DNA from: Candidatus Eremiobacterota bacterium
GTDB lineage: Bacteria > Vulcanimicrobiota > Vulcanimicrobiia > Vulcanimicrobiales > Vulcanimicrobiaceae
Assembly (NCBI GenBank): GCA_019240525.1
Contig: JAFAYE010000001.1
Span: 1,833,300 to 1,897,299, forward strand
Direction of reading: 5' to 3'
Length of the DNA stretch: 64,000 bases
Shown here: piece by piece, positions 49,758 to 58,251 of the stretch
Position numbering within the stretch: the stretch's first letter is position 1
How the letters are laid out: each line of letters opens with the position of its first letter
Notes under the pieces: generated by a model
The model's input: the letters and a program-made list of their open reading frames with translations, nothing else
The model's database searches: none
What the model was told of the DNA's origin: nothing
Program-made: the position numbers and the translations under genes

Positions 49758-52532
49758 GTGGGGGAGCGCGAGCGTGTCGCGGAGACGAACGAACGCAAGA
49801 GTCCCAGCGTGCTGATCAGCTACAGTCACGACTCGCCGGACCACGAACGCGCGGTTCTTGCACTATGCAATCGGTTGCGTGCGAGCGGCATCGATACGTT
49901 CATCGACCAATTTCTCCCTGGCGCTCCGAGCGAAGGCTGGCCTTTGTGGATGGAACGCCAGATCGAGAAATGCGATTTTACGCTGATGGTATGCACCGAG
50001 CCGTATCTTCGGCGCTTCATGGAGATCGAAACGCGTGGCATTGGCCGCGGCGTCGTGTGGGAGGCGAGAATTCTCCGGAACCTCATGTACGAGGATGCGG
50101 AGTGGCACGGCCGGATCATTCCGCTCCTGCTGACGCCGGATGCCGCGCCCTTCGTTCCGACGGTATTTCGAGGGCACGTTTACGACGTCAACGACGACCG
50201 AGGTTTTCAAGACCTGCTGCGTCACTTGCTACAAGAACCCGGTGCCGAACCGGGAGCATTGGGATCGCTGAACCGCGAGGGCGGCCGCCCAATCGCTTTC
50301 GAGCCTCCGTGGATGGTTCCCGATGCGATGCGTACGCGTTACTTCACCGGACGTGGAGACTTGCTCGCGCGACTTCGTGGGCAACTCGTGGAGCGTCGGC
50401 GCGCGGCGTTGAGCGGTTTGGGCGGCATCGGCAAGACACAAACCGCGATCGAGTATGCGGCGCGCCATCGCGCAGAGTACCCGGATGGCGTCTTCTGGGT
50501 GAACGCCGAGACGATCTCGGCGCTAACGAGCGGGTTCGTTGCCATGGCCGCCGCTTTACGCCTTTCCGCGGCGACATCCAACGATCAAGACTACATCCTC
50601 CGAGCGGTTCTGGAGTGGCTGAACGGTGCCGGTGGCTGGCTTCTGATACTCGACAACGTCGAGAAGCGCGAAGATGTCGCGCCATTCTTGCCATCTCGCA
50701 GCGACGGGCACGTCCTCGTCACCTCGCGCGAAACGGTCTTTCAGGAGTGGGGAATCGCACGCGGGCTGGAGGTTCCCGACTTCGATCTTGAGGAGGGCGT
50801 GCGATTTCTCCTCACGAGAACCGGCCGCGAAGAAGTCGATCCTCAAGAGCAGACCGCCGCAAGCGATCTAGCGTCGGAACTCGGTAATCTTCCACTCGCA
50901 CTCGAACAAGCTGCCGCCTACATCGCGGAGACAAACGCGGCCTTCTCCGCCTATCTCATCGCATTTCGTAAGCGGCGCGTCGCACTGCTGCAAAAATCCG
51001 AAGCCTTGATTGCGCGCGACACCGTTGCCGCAACCTGGGCGGCGAATTTCGACGCCGTACAGCAGGCATCGCCGGCGGCAGCCGACATTCTCAACGTCGC
51101 GGCATTGCTTGCGGCCGACGCCATTCCGTTCGAACTCTTTCTCGACGGTGCAAGCGTCTTGGGTGATGCGATCGCGCAGGCGTTTGTTGACCCCGACGAC
51201 CTCGCGATGGTCGAGGTGTTGCGGCCGCTCGCGCGATATTCACTCATTCGATTCGATGCCGCCATGCGCGTCTTTAGCGTGCATCGCCTGGTGCAAGAGA
51301 TCGTTCGGACGGCCCTATCCGGCGAAAAGTCGGGCGCGATCGTCGCGCAGACGGTCGCTGCTCTGGACGCGGCGTTTCCCGAGGTCGAATTCGCCCGATG
51401 GCCGCAGTGCGAGCGGCTCGTGCCGCACGTCGCGGCGATTGCACGCTGGCTCAGCGCCGACGAGGTGCAGCCCGAGGCGGCGGGCCGACTTCTGAACCGA
51501 ACGGGGCGCTATCTTTGGGAACGAGGACGTTATGCCGAGGCCTACGCGCTGCACGAGCGCGCGCTGGCTATTCGAGAGCGATCGCTCGGGCCCGAGCACC
51601 CCGACGTCGCCATCAGCCTCAACAACCTCGCAAACGTCCATTACGGTCAGGGGCGATACGCCGAGGCTCGGGCACTCCATGAACGCGCGCTTGCAATTCG
51701 AGAGCAGGCGCTCGGACCATACGACGCGCACGTAGCGATCAGTCTCAATAATTTGGCGAACGTCCATTACGATCAGGGCCGATATAGTGAGGCGCAGGAG
51801 TTGTACGAACGCGCACTCGCCATCCGCGAACGACTGCTCACGTCCGATCATCCCGATGTCGCGACGAGCCTGAGCAATCTGGCGAGCGTGCATTTCGATC
51901 AAGGTCAGTATGACGGAGCGCGGGCGCTCTACGAGCGCGCCCTGGCGATTACCGAACGCGTGCTCGGCGCCGATCATCCCTTCGTCGCGCGCGGCCTCAA
52001 CAACATCGCGAACGTCGATTGGCACCAGGGTCGTTATGATGAGGCCCAAGCGCTTTACGAGCGCGCGCTCGCTATCGGTGAGAGCGCGGTGGGCCCGGAT
52101 CATCCGGACGTGGCATACAGTCTCGACGGCATTGCGAAAATCTATGCGAGGCTCGGAGAGTACGCCCACGCGCAAGCGCTGCACCAACGCGCGCTGACGA
52201 TTCGGGAGCGCGCCCTGGGCCCCGATCATCCGGTCGTTGCGCCGAGTCTCGCCGGCCTGGGGAGAATCCATGCCGAACAAGGTCAATACGCTCAAGCAGA
52301 GACCTTGCACGAACGTGCGCTCGGAATTCTGGAGCGCGCCCGCGGCCCCGATCACGTCGATTTGGCCGAAACGCTCGTCGGCTTAGCGGCGGTCCGTACG
52401 GGACAAGGCCGGAACGGCGAAGCGCTCGCGCTCTACGAGCGTGCTCGGGCGATCATCGAACGCACGTTTACCGCGGACCATCCGGAGTTGCAAGAAATCC
52501 GGCGCCATATCGACGCCATCCGCTCGGCGTGA
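49758..52532 (+). CDS. SEFIR-NB-ARC(STAND)-TPR protein
   Basis: From GTG 49758 (924 residues) the N-terminus is a SEFIR domain (TIR relative): VLISYSHDSPDHERAVLALC, then IDTFIDQFLPGAPSEGW, CDFTLMVCTEPYLRR and RIIPLLL. An NB-ARC/STAND ATPase follows with GLGGIGKT (about 220-227), WLLILDNV and VLVTSRE. At the end are eight TPRs of kinesin light-chain type. This layout is that of plant-NLR-like bacterial sensors: TPRs sense, the STAND oligomerises, SEFIR signals or acts. The frame is open upstream to 49431, inside the divergent hydrolase, and no ATG lies near; GTG 49758 is the best compromise. Confidence 0.87.
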   Translation: MGERERVAETNERKSPSVLISYSHDSPDHERAVLALCNRLRASGIDTFIDQFLPGAPSEGWPLWMERQIEKCDFTLMVCTEPYLRRFMEIETRGIGRGVVWEARILRNLMYEDAEWHGRIIPLLLTPDAAPFVPTVFRGHVYDVNDDRGFQDLLRHLLQEPGAEPGALGSLNREGGRPIAFEPPWMVPDAMRTRYFTGRGDLLARLRGQLVERRRAALSGLGGIGKTQTAIEYAARHRAEYPDGVFWVNAETISALTSGFVAMAAALRLSAATSNDQDYILRAVLEWLNGAGGWLLILDNVEKREDVAPFLPSRSDGHVLVTSRETVFQEWGIARGLEVPDFDLEEGVRFLLTRTGREEVDPQEQTAASDLASELGNLPLALEQAAAYIAETNAAFSAYLIAFRKRRVALLQKSEALIARDTVAATWAANFDAVQQASPAAADILNVAALLAADAIPFELFLDGASVLGDAIAQAFVDPDDLAMVEVLRPLARYSLIRFDAAMRVFSVHRLVQEIVRTALSGEKSGAIVAQTVAALDAAFPEVEFARWPQCERLVPHVAAIARWLSADEVQPEAAGRLLNRTGRYLWERGRYAEAYALHERALAIRERSLGPEHPDVAISLNNLANVHYGQGRYAEARALHERALAIREQALGPYDAHVAISLNNLANVHYDQGRYSEAQELYERALAIRERLLTSDHPDVATSLSNLASVHFDQGQYDGARALYERALAITERVLGADHPFVARGLNNIANVDWHQGRYDEAQALYERALAIGESAVGPDHPDVAYSLDGIAKIYARLGEYAHAQALHQRALTIRERALGPDHPVVAPSLAGLGRIHAEQGQYAQAETLHERALGILERARGPDHVDLAETLVGLAAVRTGQGRNGEALALYERARAIIERTFTADHPELQEIRRHIDAIRSA
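51531..52529 (+). repeat. Eight in-frame 126-bp (42-residue) TPR repeats
   Basis: Each unit follows YAEAxALHERALAIRExxLG then PDHPDVAxSLNNLANVHYxQ, with the last unit slightly short. The units remain similar in DNA as well as protein, which suggests recent duplication and possible copy-number change in the sensor part of the SEFIR-STAND gene. Confidence 0.85.
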
Positions 52533-52627
52533 AGCGCGACGGAGTGGCTCGCAGGGAAAGCCGGATAGCACGTTCAATTTCACCGATCTATCCGTAGGCT
52601 CGAGTAACGGTGCTCTTGGAGGTTCCT

Positions 52628-53209
52628 ATGAGAAAACGCGTAGCATTCTCTGTGGCGCTGATGGCCGCATTAGCCAGCGCTTGTGCCGGCCACGCCGGCA
52701 GCAACGGGGTCACAAATGCCACGACTTTTACGGTTCCCGGAATGCCCGACCTGACATTCACAGCGAAGGCTCCGAGCGGCGCGACGATCGCCGTCGAGCT
52801 GCCCGCCGACGGCCTGGGAACCATCAAGGACAACTACTGGCACCGCACGTTCGGGCACTTTTCCCAACAGCAGTATTCACAAGCGCTGGGCTTTCCGCCG
52901 CTCACGCAGCTGAACATCCAAAACATTGACAGCGTCGAGCACACGTTCAACGTCGTGCGCAAGATTCAGGGGCCGCCGGCGAACTTTCCGCGTAACCCTA
53001 ACCTGTCATTCAATCCATCGGGGGGCCCACTCGGGAAAGGCTATGCCAGCGGAATCATCTATCCCGGGAAGTCGGTCCCGGTCACGTTGGGAAAGAAAGG
53101 AATCTTCCTCATCGGCTGCGCCTTCCATTACCTGGACGGCATGAGAGACCTCATCGTGGTTGAACCCGGCGCTACTCCCGGACCCCAGGGAACCGCACCA
53201 CCGAGGTGA
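52628..53209 (+). CDS. Cupredoxin-like (plastocyanin-type) lipoprotein
   Basis: The 193-residue protein has a lipobox-like ALASAC and a beta-rich domain in which IDSVEHTFNVV (first His) and FLIGCAFHYLDGMRDLIVVE (Cys, His, Met) supply the four ligands of a type 1 copper site. GGAGG lies five bases before ATG. It should carry electrons or bind copper at the envelope. It stands between two signalling/immune-type genes on the same strand, with spacing of 95 and 42 bases; whether it belongs with them is unclear. Confidence 0.8.
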   Translation: MRKRVAFSVALMAALASACAGHAGSNGVTNATTFTVPGMPDLTFTAKAPSGATIAVELPADGLGTIKDNYWHRTFGHFSQQQYSQALGFPPLTQLNIQNIDSVEHTFNVVRKIQGPPANFPRNPNLSFNPSGGPLGKGYASGIIYPGKSVPVTLGKKGIFLIGCAFHYLDGMRDLIVVEPGATPGPQGTAPPR

Positions 53210-53251
53210 CGCGCGGCGTCTCCAGGTAGCCTTGGTTACGGCCCGGTTCCG

Positions 53252-54862
53252 CTGAACGTCGGCGTTGCCGGTCACCGGGATCTTTGCACGGAACAAATCC
53301 CCGCTCTCGAATCCGCCGTTCGCGGCGCGATCGCCGCAATGAAGCGCGATTACCCCTTCACATGCATCGTGGTATGGTCGCCCCTCGCCGAAGGCGCGGA
53401 TCGCCTGGTGGCCCGCGAAGCGCTCGAACTCGGCTGTCGCCTCGTCGTCCCAATGCCGTTCGAACAAACCGAGTACGAGTCGGATTTCGAAAGCTCTGAA
53501 TCGGTCGATGAGTTTCGCGCGCTGCTGGCGCGCGCCGACCGAGCGTTCGTCGTGCCGCACGATGGCGGCCAAAACGAAGACCGTTCGAGCATCTACGCGC
53601 GCTGCGCCGCCTACGTCGTGAAGCATTGCGTCGAGCTGATCGCCTTGTGGGATGGACGAGTGAATGGGCGTGTCGGTGGCGCGGCAGATTCCGTCGCCTT
53701 CAAACTCGAGGGAATTCCGACGCCATACGTTCCGGAGTCCAACGCGTTCGATATGGCCTTCGCCGGGCCGGTGCTGCACGTCCAAACGCAACGTGCCAAG
53801 AAATCCACGCATGATGCGCCGCCGACCACCTCGGTTTCGACGCGCTTGCTCTATCCGCCAATGCTTTTGGAAGCCGAAGCAAGGAACGCCTTCGACAAAG
53901 TCAAGCGGAATATCGATCAGTTCAATCGCGACGTTCTACGCCTCGCGGGCGACAACGCTCACGAACAGGCTACAGATACACGCATACAGGTGGAGCTCGT
54001 TGCCGGACGGTATCAGCGACGCGTCGGGCGATCGCTCATTGCGATTTTCCTCCTGATCTTTTTCGCGGCGGTGGGATTTAACGTCTATCTCTACCTTGCT
54101 CACCATCCATTGGTCATACTACTGGCTTATCTGACGTTTAGCGGCGCAGCGTCGGCGATTTATTTCGTGACGCGTAACGGGGCCTGGCAAGAACGATATC
54201 AGGATTCCCGAGCGCTTGCCGAAGCGCTGCGAGTCGCCGAGTACTGGCGTTTGGCAAACGTGAACGAATCCGTCGCGAATTGTATCGCGCGGGCGCAGCA
54301 CGCCGAAGTCGACTGGCTACCCGTCGCGGTTCGCGCACTTACGGAACCCGTGGGAGAGCTGACCCCACGCGAGGATTCCGAGACCGTAAACCGGCTTCGC
54401 GTCGTTGACGATCGATGGATCGTCGATCAGCAAGAGTACTTTGCTCGGATCGCGGGAGGTCGCGAGCACAGGCACGAGCGCATCGCCGCGACGATAGCAA
54501 TGGCTGGTATCGTACTTTCGGTCGCCATTTCAATCGTTGTCGGGTTGCTATCCCGCGTCGGCTACACCAGCGAAGCGATCGCCCTCGTAGCCACGAACTG
54601 CGCGCTGGCTGCGGCGCTGATTCGCGGATACGCCGACAAGCGCGGATGGAGCGAACACGCGAGGCGGTACGATCGAATGGCGTTGCTCTTTGCTCGCGCG
54701 CACGTTGCTCTCGCCGAAGTGCTCGACGCCGGTACTCCGAATCCTCGCGAGTACGTGCGCGCGCGCGTCATTCTGCGGCGGTTGGGCGAGGAGGCAATTC
54801 GCGAGAACGTGTCGTGGTTAACGCTTCACCGCACGCGTCCCATCGAGGTACCCCATACGTGA
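53252..54862 (+). CDS. SLOG-domain protein with two 2-TM (SLATT/DUF4231-like) modules; apparent CTG start
   Basis: From CTG 53252 the protein reads NVGVAGHRDLCTEQIPALES and later SPLAEGADRLVAREALELG and LVVPMPFEQTEY, a SLOG nucleotide-binding domain. ATG 53339 would remove its first strand and the GHRD motif, and no ATG, GTG or TTG lies between the preceding stop and that ATG in this frame. Two TM pairs follow: RSLIAIFLLIFFAAVGFNVY with VILLAYLTFSGAASAIYFV, and IAATIAMAGIVLSVAISIVV with AIALVATNCALAAALI. After each come helices like SLATT effectors (WQERYQDSRALAEALRVAEY; WSEHARRYDRM). SLOG senses or makes a nucleotide signal and SLATT may form a pore, by published family models. Confidence 0.78.
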   Translation: MNVGVAGHRDLCTEQIPALESAVRGAIAAMKRDYPFTCIVVWSPLAEGADRLVAREALELGCRLVVPMPFEQTEYESDFESSESVDEFRALLARADRAFVVPHDGGQNEDRSSIYARCAAYVVKHCVELIALWDGRVNGRVGGAADSVAFKLEGIPTPYVPESNAFDMAFAGPVLHVQTQRAKKSTHDAPPTTSVSTRLLYPPMLLEAEARNAFDKVKRNIDQFNRDVLRLAGDNAHEQATDTRIQVELVAGRYQRRVGRSLIAIFLLIFFAAVGFNVYLYLAHHPLVILLAYLTFSGAASAIYFVTRNGAWQERYQDSRALAEALRVAEYWRLANVNESVANCIARAQHAEVDWLPVAVRALTEPVGELTPREDSETVNRLRVVDDRWIVDQQEYFARIAGGREHRHERIAATIAMAGIVLSVAISIVVGLLSRVGYTSEAIALVATNCALAAALIRGYADKRGWSEHARRYDRMALLFARAHVALAEVLDAGTPNPREYVRARVILRRLGEEAIRENVSWLTLHRTRPIEVPHT

Positions 54863-54875
54863 AGGCGAGCGGCTG

Positions 54876-56270
54876 CTACGAGTAGCAATACGAATCCGAC
54901 GATGCATCGCCGCCTTGCAGGCGGACTTGATGCACGCGTCGCGAGGGATCGAACTCGACAAAGAAGTTCGAGTCGAAGGCCATCGCGCCGTCGCCGGCGA
55001 CGTCCAGCTTCACCATCCAGCTATTTACGCCGTCGGGATAAAATTGGTCGTCCCACGCGCGATAGAGCGAGTTGGTAAAGTAAACTCGGCGTCCGTCGCG
55101 GCTTATCTCGACCATTTGCGGTCCGCCGGCGAGCGCCTTGGACGGGTACGCCGGGTGCGGCGTTCGCTTCGCAATGCCGCCGATCCGAACCGTGCCGACG
55201 AGTTTGGGATTGAAGGGATCGCTGACATCGTATTGGCGCATCTCGCCGGTTCCCCAACACGATGCGTAGAGGTAGCGGTCGTCGAGCGATAGGTCAATGT
55301 CGCTGAGCAGCGGGGGCACCGCCGAGAAACCTTTGAGCAGGTCGGGCAGCTGATCGGGAGTGGCCGGTTCGGCCGGAATTTCGATTACCTTGGTGACGTC
55401 CCACGCGCCGTTCTTCCGATGCCAGAGCCAAATGGAGCTCGACAAATCTTTGAGCGAGATCACCACGCCGACAAAGCCGTAGGTGTTTTCCGGATTGTGC
55501 GAAGGGCGTAATTCCAGGGCCATCTGCTGCTCCGCGCCGAGATCGATGCTTTGCACGTGGCGGCGCCGGCGAAGGTCCCAAAAGTGAAGGTGATGACCGT
55601 ACTTGCCGGCGAGCAGAAGATTTGGATCGAGGCCGCCCTCGATCATGTTGGGGGTGCCCCATTCGCTGGTGATCATCACGTCATGCGTGAGATGCCACCA
55701 AAAATCGTAGGCAAGATATTGCGGACCCCGCTCCGCCTCCCACGGTCCGATGACGTCGAACGTGTCGCAATCCAGCATGAAGATACCGCCGGGGCCGTCG
55801 CCGTCGGCATTGCCCAGCGCGCTCACATAAATGGCGTCGGGGCCGCAGTGCACCGTGTGCGGACGCGTGTAGCCGGTGCGTTCGACGATTTCTTCGGGCT
55901 CGATCACGCGCACGATGCGCGGCTGCGCCGGATTGGGCTTGGTATCGATGACGTGAATACGCGACGAACGAAGGCCAGGCACGATCAGATAGCGGCGCTC
56001 GACGTGAGGATGCGGTGCGAATGGGCAGAGCGCGGCGCTGCATGCGTTCCAGCCGAAGTGATGGAGTTCGTCGCCGGTATTCGGAAGGTCGACGCCGCCG
56101 ATTTCCGTCGCGTACGATGTCGACGACTCGTTTGCATCGACCACCGCAAGCCGATCGGGAACCCCGTTGCCGTTCGCACTCAAAAGCGCGACGTATGCAA
56201 GTGTTTCGGGCGGCGCTTTCATCGCATCTTTCGCCGAAGCGTAGAACGTGGGATCGGGTTTGAGCTGCAC
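54876..56270 (-). CDS. Selenium-binding protein 1-like methanethiol oxidase
   Basis: The 464-residue protein matches SELENBP1/MTO throughout: DELHHFGWNACSAALC, VPGLRSSRIHVIDTKPNP, GYTRPHTVHCGP, EWGTPNMIEGGLDPNLLLAG, KYGHHLHFWDLRRR, LLSDIDLSLDDRYLYASCWG. The enzyme is a copper-dependent beta-propeller that converts methanethiol to formaldehyde, sulfide and peroxide. The motif with Cys that binds selenium in the human protein is kept. GTG start. It faces the SLOG gene tail to tail with 13 bases between. Confidence 0.93.
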   Translation of the reverse strand: MQLKPDPTFYASAKDAMKAPPETLAYVALLSANGNGVPDRLAVVDANESSTSYATEIGGVDLPNTGDELHHFGWNACSAALCPFAPHPHVERRYLIVPGLRSSRIHVIDTKPNPAQPRIVRVIEPEEIVERTGYTRPHTVHCGPDAIYVSALGNADGDGPGGIFMLDCDTFDVIGPWEAERGPQYLAYDFWWHLTHDVMITSEWGTPNMIEGGLDPNLLLAGKYGHHLHFWDLRRRRHVQSIDLGAEQQMALELRPSHNPENTYGFVGVVISLKDLSSSIWLWHRKNGAWDVTKVIEIPAEPATPDQLPDLLKGFSAVPPLLSDIDLSLDDRYLYASCWGTGEMRQYDVSDPFNPKLVGTVRIGGIAKRTPHPAYPSKALAGGPQMVEISRDGRRVYFTNSLYRAWDDQFYPDGVNSWMVKLDVAGDGAMAFDSNFFVEFDPSRRVHQVRLQGGDASSDSYCYS

Positions 56271-56304
56271 TGCCTTTACCTTTCCTTCGACCGGGGCCGA
56301 TGGA

Positions 56305-56949
56305 TTAGCTAATCAGCGCGACGATCCCCGTTACGATCAGCGCGATGGCCCAAAAGAGGTCGACGTTCAGCCAACCGCTGCGCAAGAAGCGAACGCCGAC
56401 CTTTGCATAGACGACCCATGCCACCGCCGTCAGCGTCGCGAGGTACCCAAACGTATGTACGGCGACCATCAGCCATCCGGTAAGGTAGCGGTGCGCAAGT
56501 GAGGTCGCGCCCGGCATCGGCATCACCATCGGCGCGTGCCTCGCACCTTCCCCGGCGATGACGAAGGGAAGAAGCATCAGGCCCGCGCCATGCGCAGTCG
56601 ACATGAGAAATCCCCAGAGAATAAGGCCCCAAAATCCAACGCGCATGCCCACCCATCGCACGTGCCGCGTCCGCACCAAACGATAGATACCGAAGCAAAT
56701 AAGGACGGCGCCGGCAAAAAAATGCACGGCGCGGTTGGGAAGAACAAATGCGGCACTCGTGGCCAGGAGAACCACGATCGCAACCGAGCCGATGTGCCCG
56801 AGCGCAAGCGGCGGGATGGCGCGCAAGACCGCTGCCGTTCGGCGTTCTTGAAATCCCAACGCGACGGCGAAGAGCCATCCCATGCCGGGATTGATGCCGT
56901 GATAACAGCCGAGGAAGAAGAGCGCGAACCAGACGAATCGCTCGTTCAG
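56305..56949 (-). CDS. Six-TM membrane protein of GntR operon; apparent CTG start
   Basis: From CTG 56949 the protein reads NERFVWFALFFLGCYHGINP, then GMGWLFAVALGFQERR and about five more TM helices with STAHGAGLMLLPFV. ATG 56883 would cut off the first helix and the CYHG motif. The CTG overlaps the GntR stop as CTGA. His-containing helices recall metal or small-ligand transporters, but I cannot name the family. As last gene of the operon it is under the same operator. Confidence 0.72.
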   Translation of the reverse strand: MNERFVWFALFFLGCYHGINPGMGWLFAVALGFQERRTAAVLRAIPPLALGHIGSVAIVVLLATSAAFVLPNRAVHFFAGAVLICFGIYRLVRTRHVRWVGMRVGFWGLILWGFLMSTAHGAGLMLLPFVIAGEGARHAPMVMPMPGATSLAHRYLTGWLMVAVHTFGYLATLTAVAWVVYAKVGVRFLRSGWLNVDLFWAIALIVTGIVALIS

Positions 56950-57326
56950 GGCACTACGGCGCGCATGACTTCCGCAACGATCTCCGCTTGGGTGAAGCCG
57001 CGCGTTTGCAACAATGCGTAAAATCGCTCGACCGCTTCACGCAAGCTGCGCGCGCGCGCGTGCCGATCGCGATTGGGAATTCGCGCCGCGATTCGCGTTC
57101 CGCGTCGCCCTTCGCCGATCAGCCACCCTTCCGACTGCAGCTCGGCATAGGCGCGAGCGACGGTGTTCGGCGCGACGCCGAGGTCGCCCGCGAGCTGTCG
57201 CACGGGCGGCAGCGGCATTTGCGGCCGCAGCTCCCCGCGCTCGATTGCCGCGCGCAACTGGTCCACAATCTGTCGGTACGGCGGAGAGTCGGCCGTTTCA
57301 TCGACGATAAGGAACGAGCCGTTCAC
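56946..57326 (-). CDS. GntR-family regulator, YtrA subfamily
   Basis: The 126-residue protein has an N-terminal winged helix (PPYRQIVDQLRAAIERGEL; LAGDLGVAPNTVARAYAELQ; EGWLIGEGRRGTRIA) and only a short helical tail (ERFYALLQTRGFTQAEIVAE), the YtrA type. These regulators usually repress their own transporter operon. Start GTG overlaps the stop of the upstream membrane gene (GTGA), and its stop overlaps the downstream CTG. Half-sites TTGTAT upstream of the operon are its likely target. Confidence 0.92.
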   Translation of the reverse strand: MNGSFLIVDETADSPPYRQIVDQLRAAIERGELRPQMPLPPVRQLAGDLGVAPNTVARAYAELQSEGWLIGEGRRGTRIAARIPNRDRHARARSLREAVERFYALLQTRGFTQAEIVAEVMRAVVP

Positions 57327-58147
57327 GCGAGCCCGATGCGTTTGCGCATTGGATTGAGATTCATGACCATAACCGCAACGAACGCGAGTGCCACGATCAA
57401 CATTACGCCGTCAAAGAAGTGCGCATTTGAGGGCAGCGTCGCCCATGCCAGCGCGACGAGAACGGTTGGCGGCGCGCACGCCTGTGCGACCAGGCCCATG
57501 ACTCGGCAGTACCGGACGTGCTCGTCGACGAGATACTCGAGCTGCGCATCGTCGCCTAAGAGCAGCGCCGGCGCGAGCGCGACGCGCCACGCAACGGCAA
57601 CCAGCGCAATCGTCGATATGACCACGATCGCGCTGCCGACGCGAAACTGCGGATAGATGGCGAACGCAGCCGAGCCGAGCGCACAGATTGCCGTTGCGGC
57701 CATGGCGATGGGCGGCAGCGATTGCCACGGGCTGCGGCGGACAAGTGGCGCTACTCGCCGCGCCGTCGCGCGCCGGAAGTGAAGGTACGACGTCAGAACG
57801 GATGCCGCCATTGCTAAGCAGCTCAGCGCGTACGGCAGCACATAGGGAATAGCAGGAAACAGTGCCACGGCAGCCATCATGATGGTAAATGCGCCCACGT
57901 ACCTCATTCGCGCCTCGGCATCGCCTTCGGCGAGCTCCCGTGCCGCAAGAACGCGCGTGAGGCGTTCGCGTTGGGAGACGTCCAACGCCCTGCGCGCCCC
58001 GATCGACAGACCCCACGCTCCTTTGAAGTACATCGAAAGTCCCCAGAAGCAGCGTGGGGCGACAATCTGGAAGATCCCTAGAAAGAGGAGCATCGCAGCG
58101 GTAAGAATTCTGGCAAGCGCCGCGTGGCTATAATGTTCGAGCAGCAT
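57323..58147 (-). CDS. Membrane protein, first gene of GntR operon
   Basis: The 274-residue protein starts MLLEHYSHAALARILTAAML and has about six hydrophobic segments with a basic central loop (HFRRATARRVAPLVRRSPW). I do not recognise the family. The ATG directly touches the operator half-site, so the mRNA is probably leaderless or nearly so, if the promoter below is correct. Its stop overlaps the GntR start. Confidence 0.72.
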   Translation of the reverse strand: MLLEHYSHAALARILTAAMLLFLGIFQIVAPRCFWGLSMYFKGAWGLSIGARRALDVSQRERLTRVLAARELAEGDAEARMRYVGAFTIMMAAVALFPAIPYVLPYALSCLAMAASVLTSYLHFRRATARRVAPLVRRSPWQSLPPIAMAATAICALGSAAFAIYPQFRVGSAIVVISTIALVAVAWRVALAPALLLGDDAQLEYLVDEHVRYCRVMGLVAQACAPPTVLVALAWATLPSNAHFFDGVMLIVALAFVAVMVMNLNPMRKRIGLA

Positions 58148-58200
58148 TGTATCAGGAGCTTAATACAAACCGTACCTTTGTGTCAAGGCCTCAATACAAA
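58148..58200 (-). promoter_or_regulatory. Promoter with TTGTAT/ATACAA operator half-sites for GntR operon
   Basis: On the plus strand, TTGTAT at 58148-58153 and ATACAA at 58164-58169 form an inverted repeat with ten bases between; a third half-site ATACAA is at 58195-58200. On the minus strand a perfect -35 TTGACA lies at 58187-58182, with TATTAA at 58166-58161 as a possible -10 (15-base spacer, short). The operator covers the -10 and reaches the start codon at 58147, ideal for autorepression by the YtrA-type protein. Confidence 0.6.
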
Positions 58201-58251
58201 CCAGCCGTGCCGACGGGTATCGAGCGTGTAAGGCCGAAGAAAGCATCGCTT

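Noticed and set aside
51315-52355. 346-codon minus-strand frame opposite the TPR repeats
   Set aside because: Its regular repeats only mirror the 126-bp repeats of the real gene on the other strand.
51531-52529. Possible CRISPR-like or minisatellite array
   Set aside because: Unit length 126 bp in phase with codons and clear TPR protein pattern; no short repeat-spacer structure.
54876-56270. Selenoprotein with in-frame TGA
   Set aside because: The gene is complete with ordinary codons; selenium binding in the family is through Cys, not selenocysteine.
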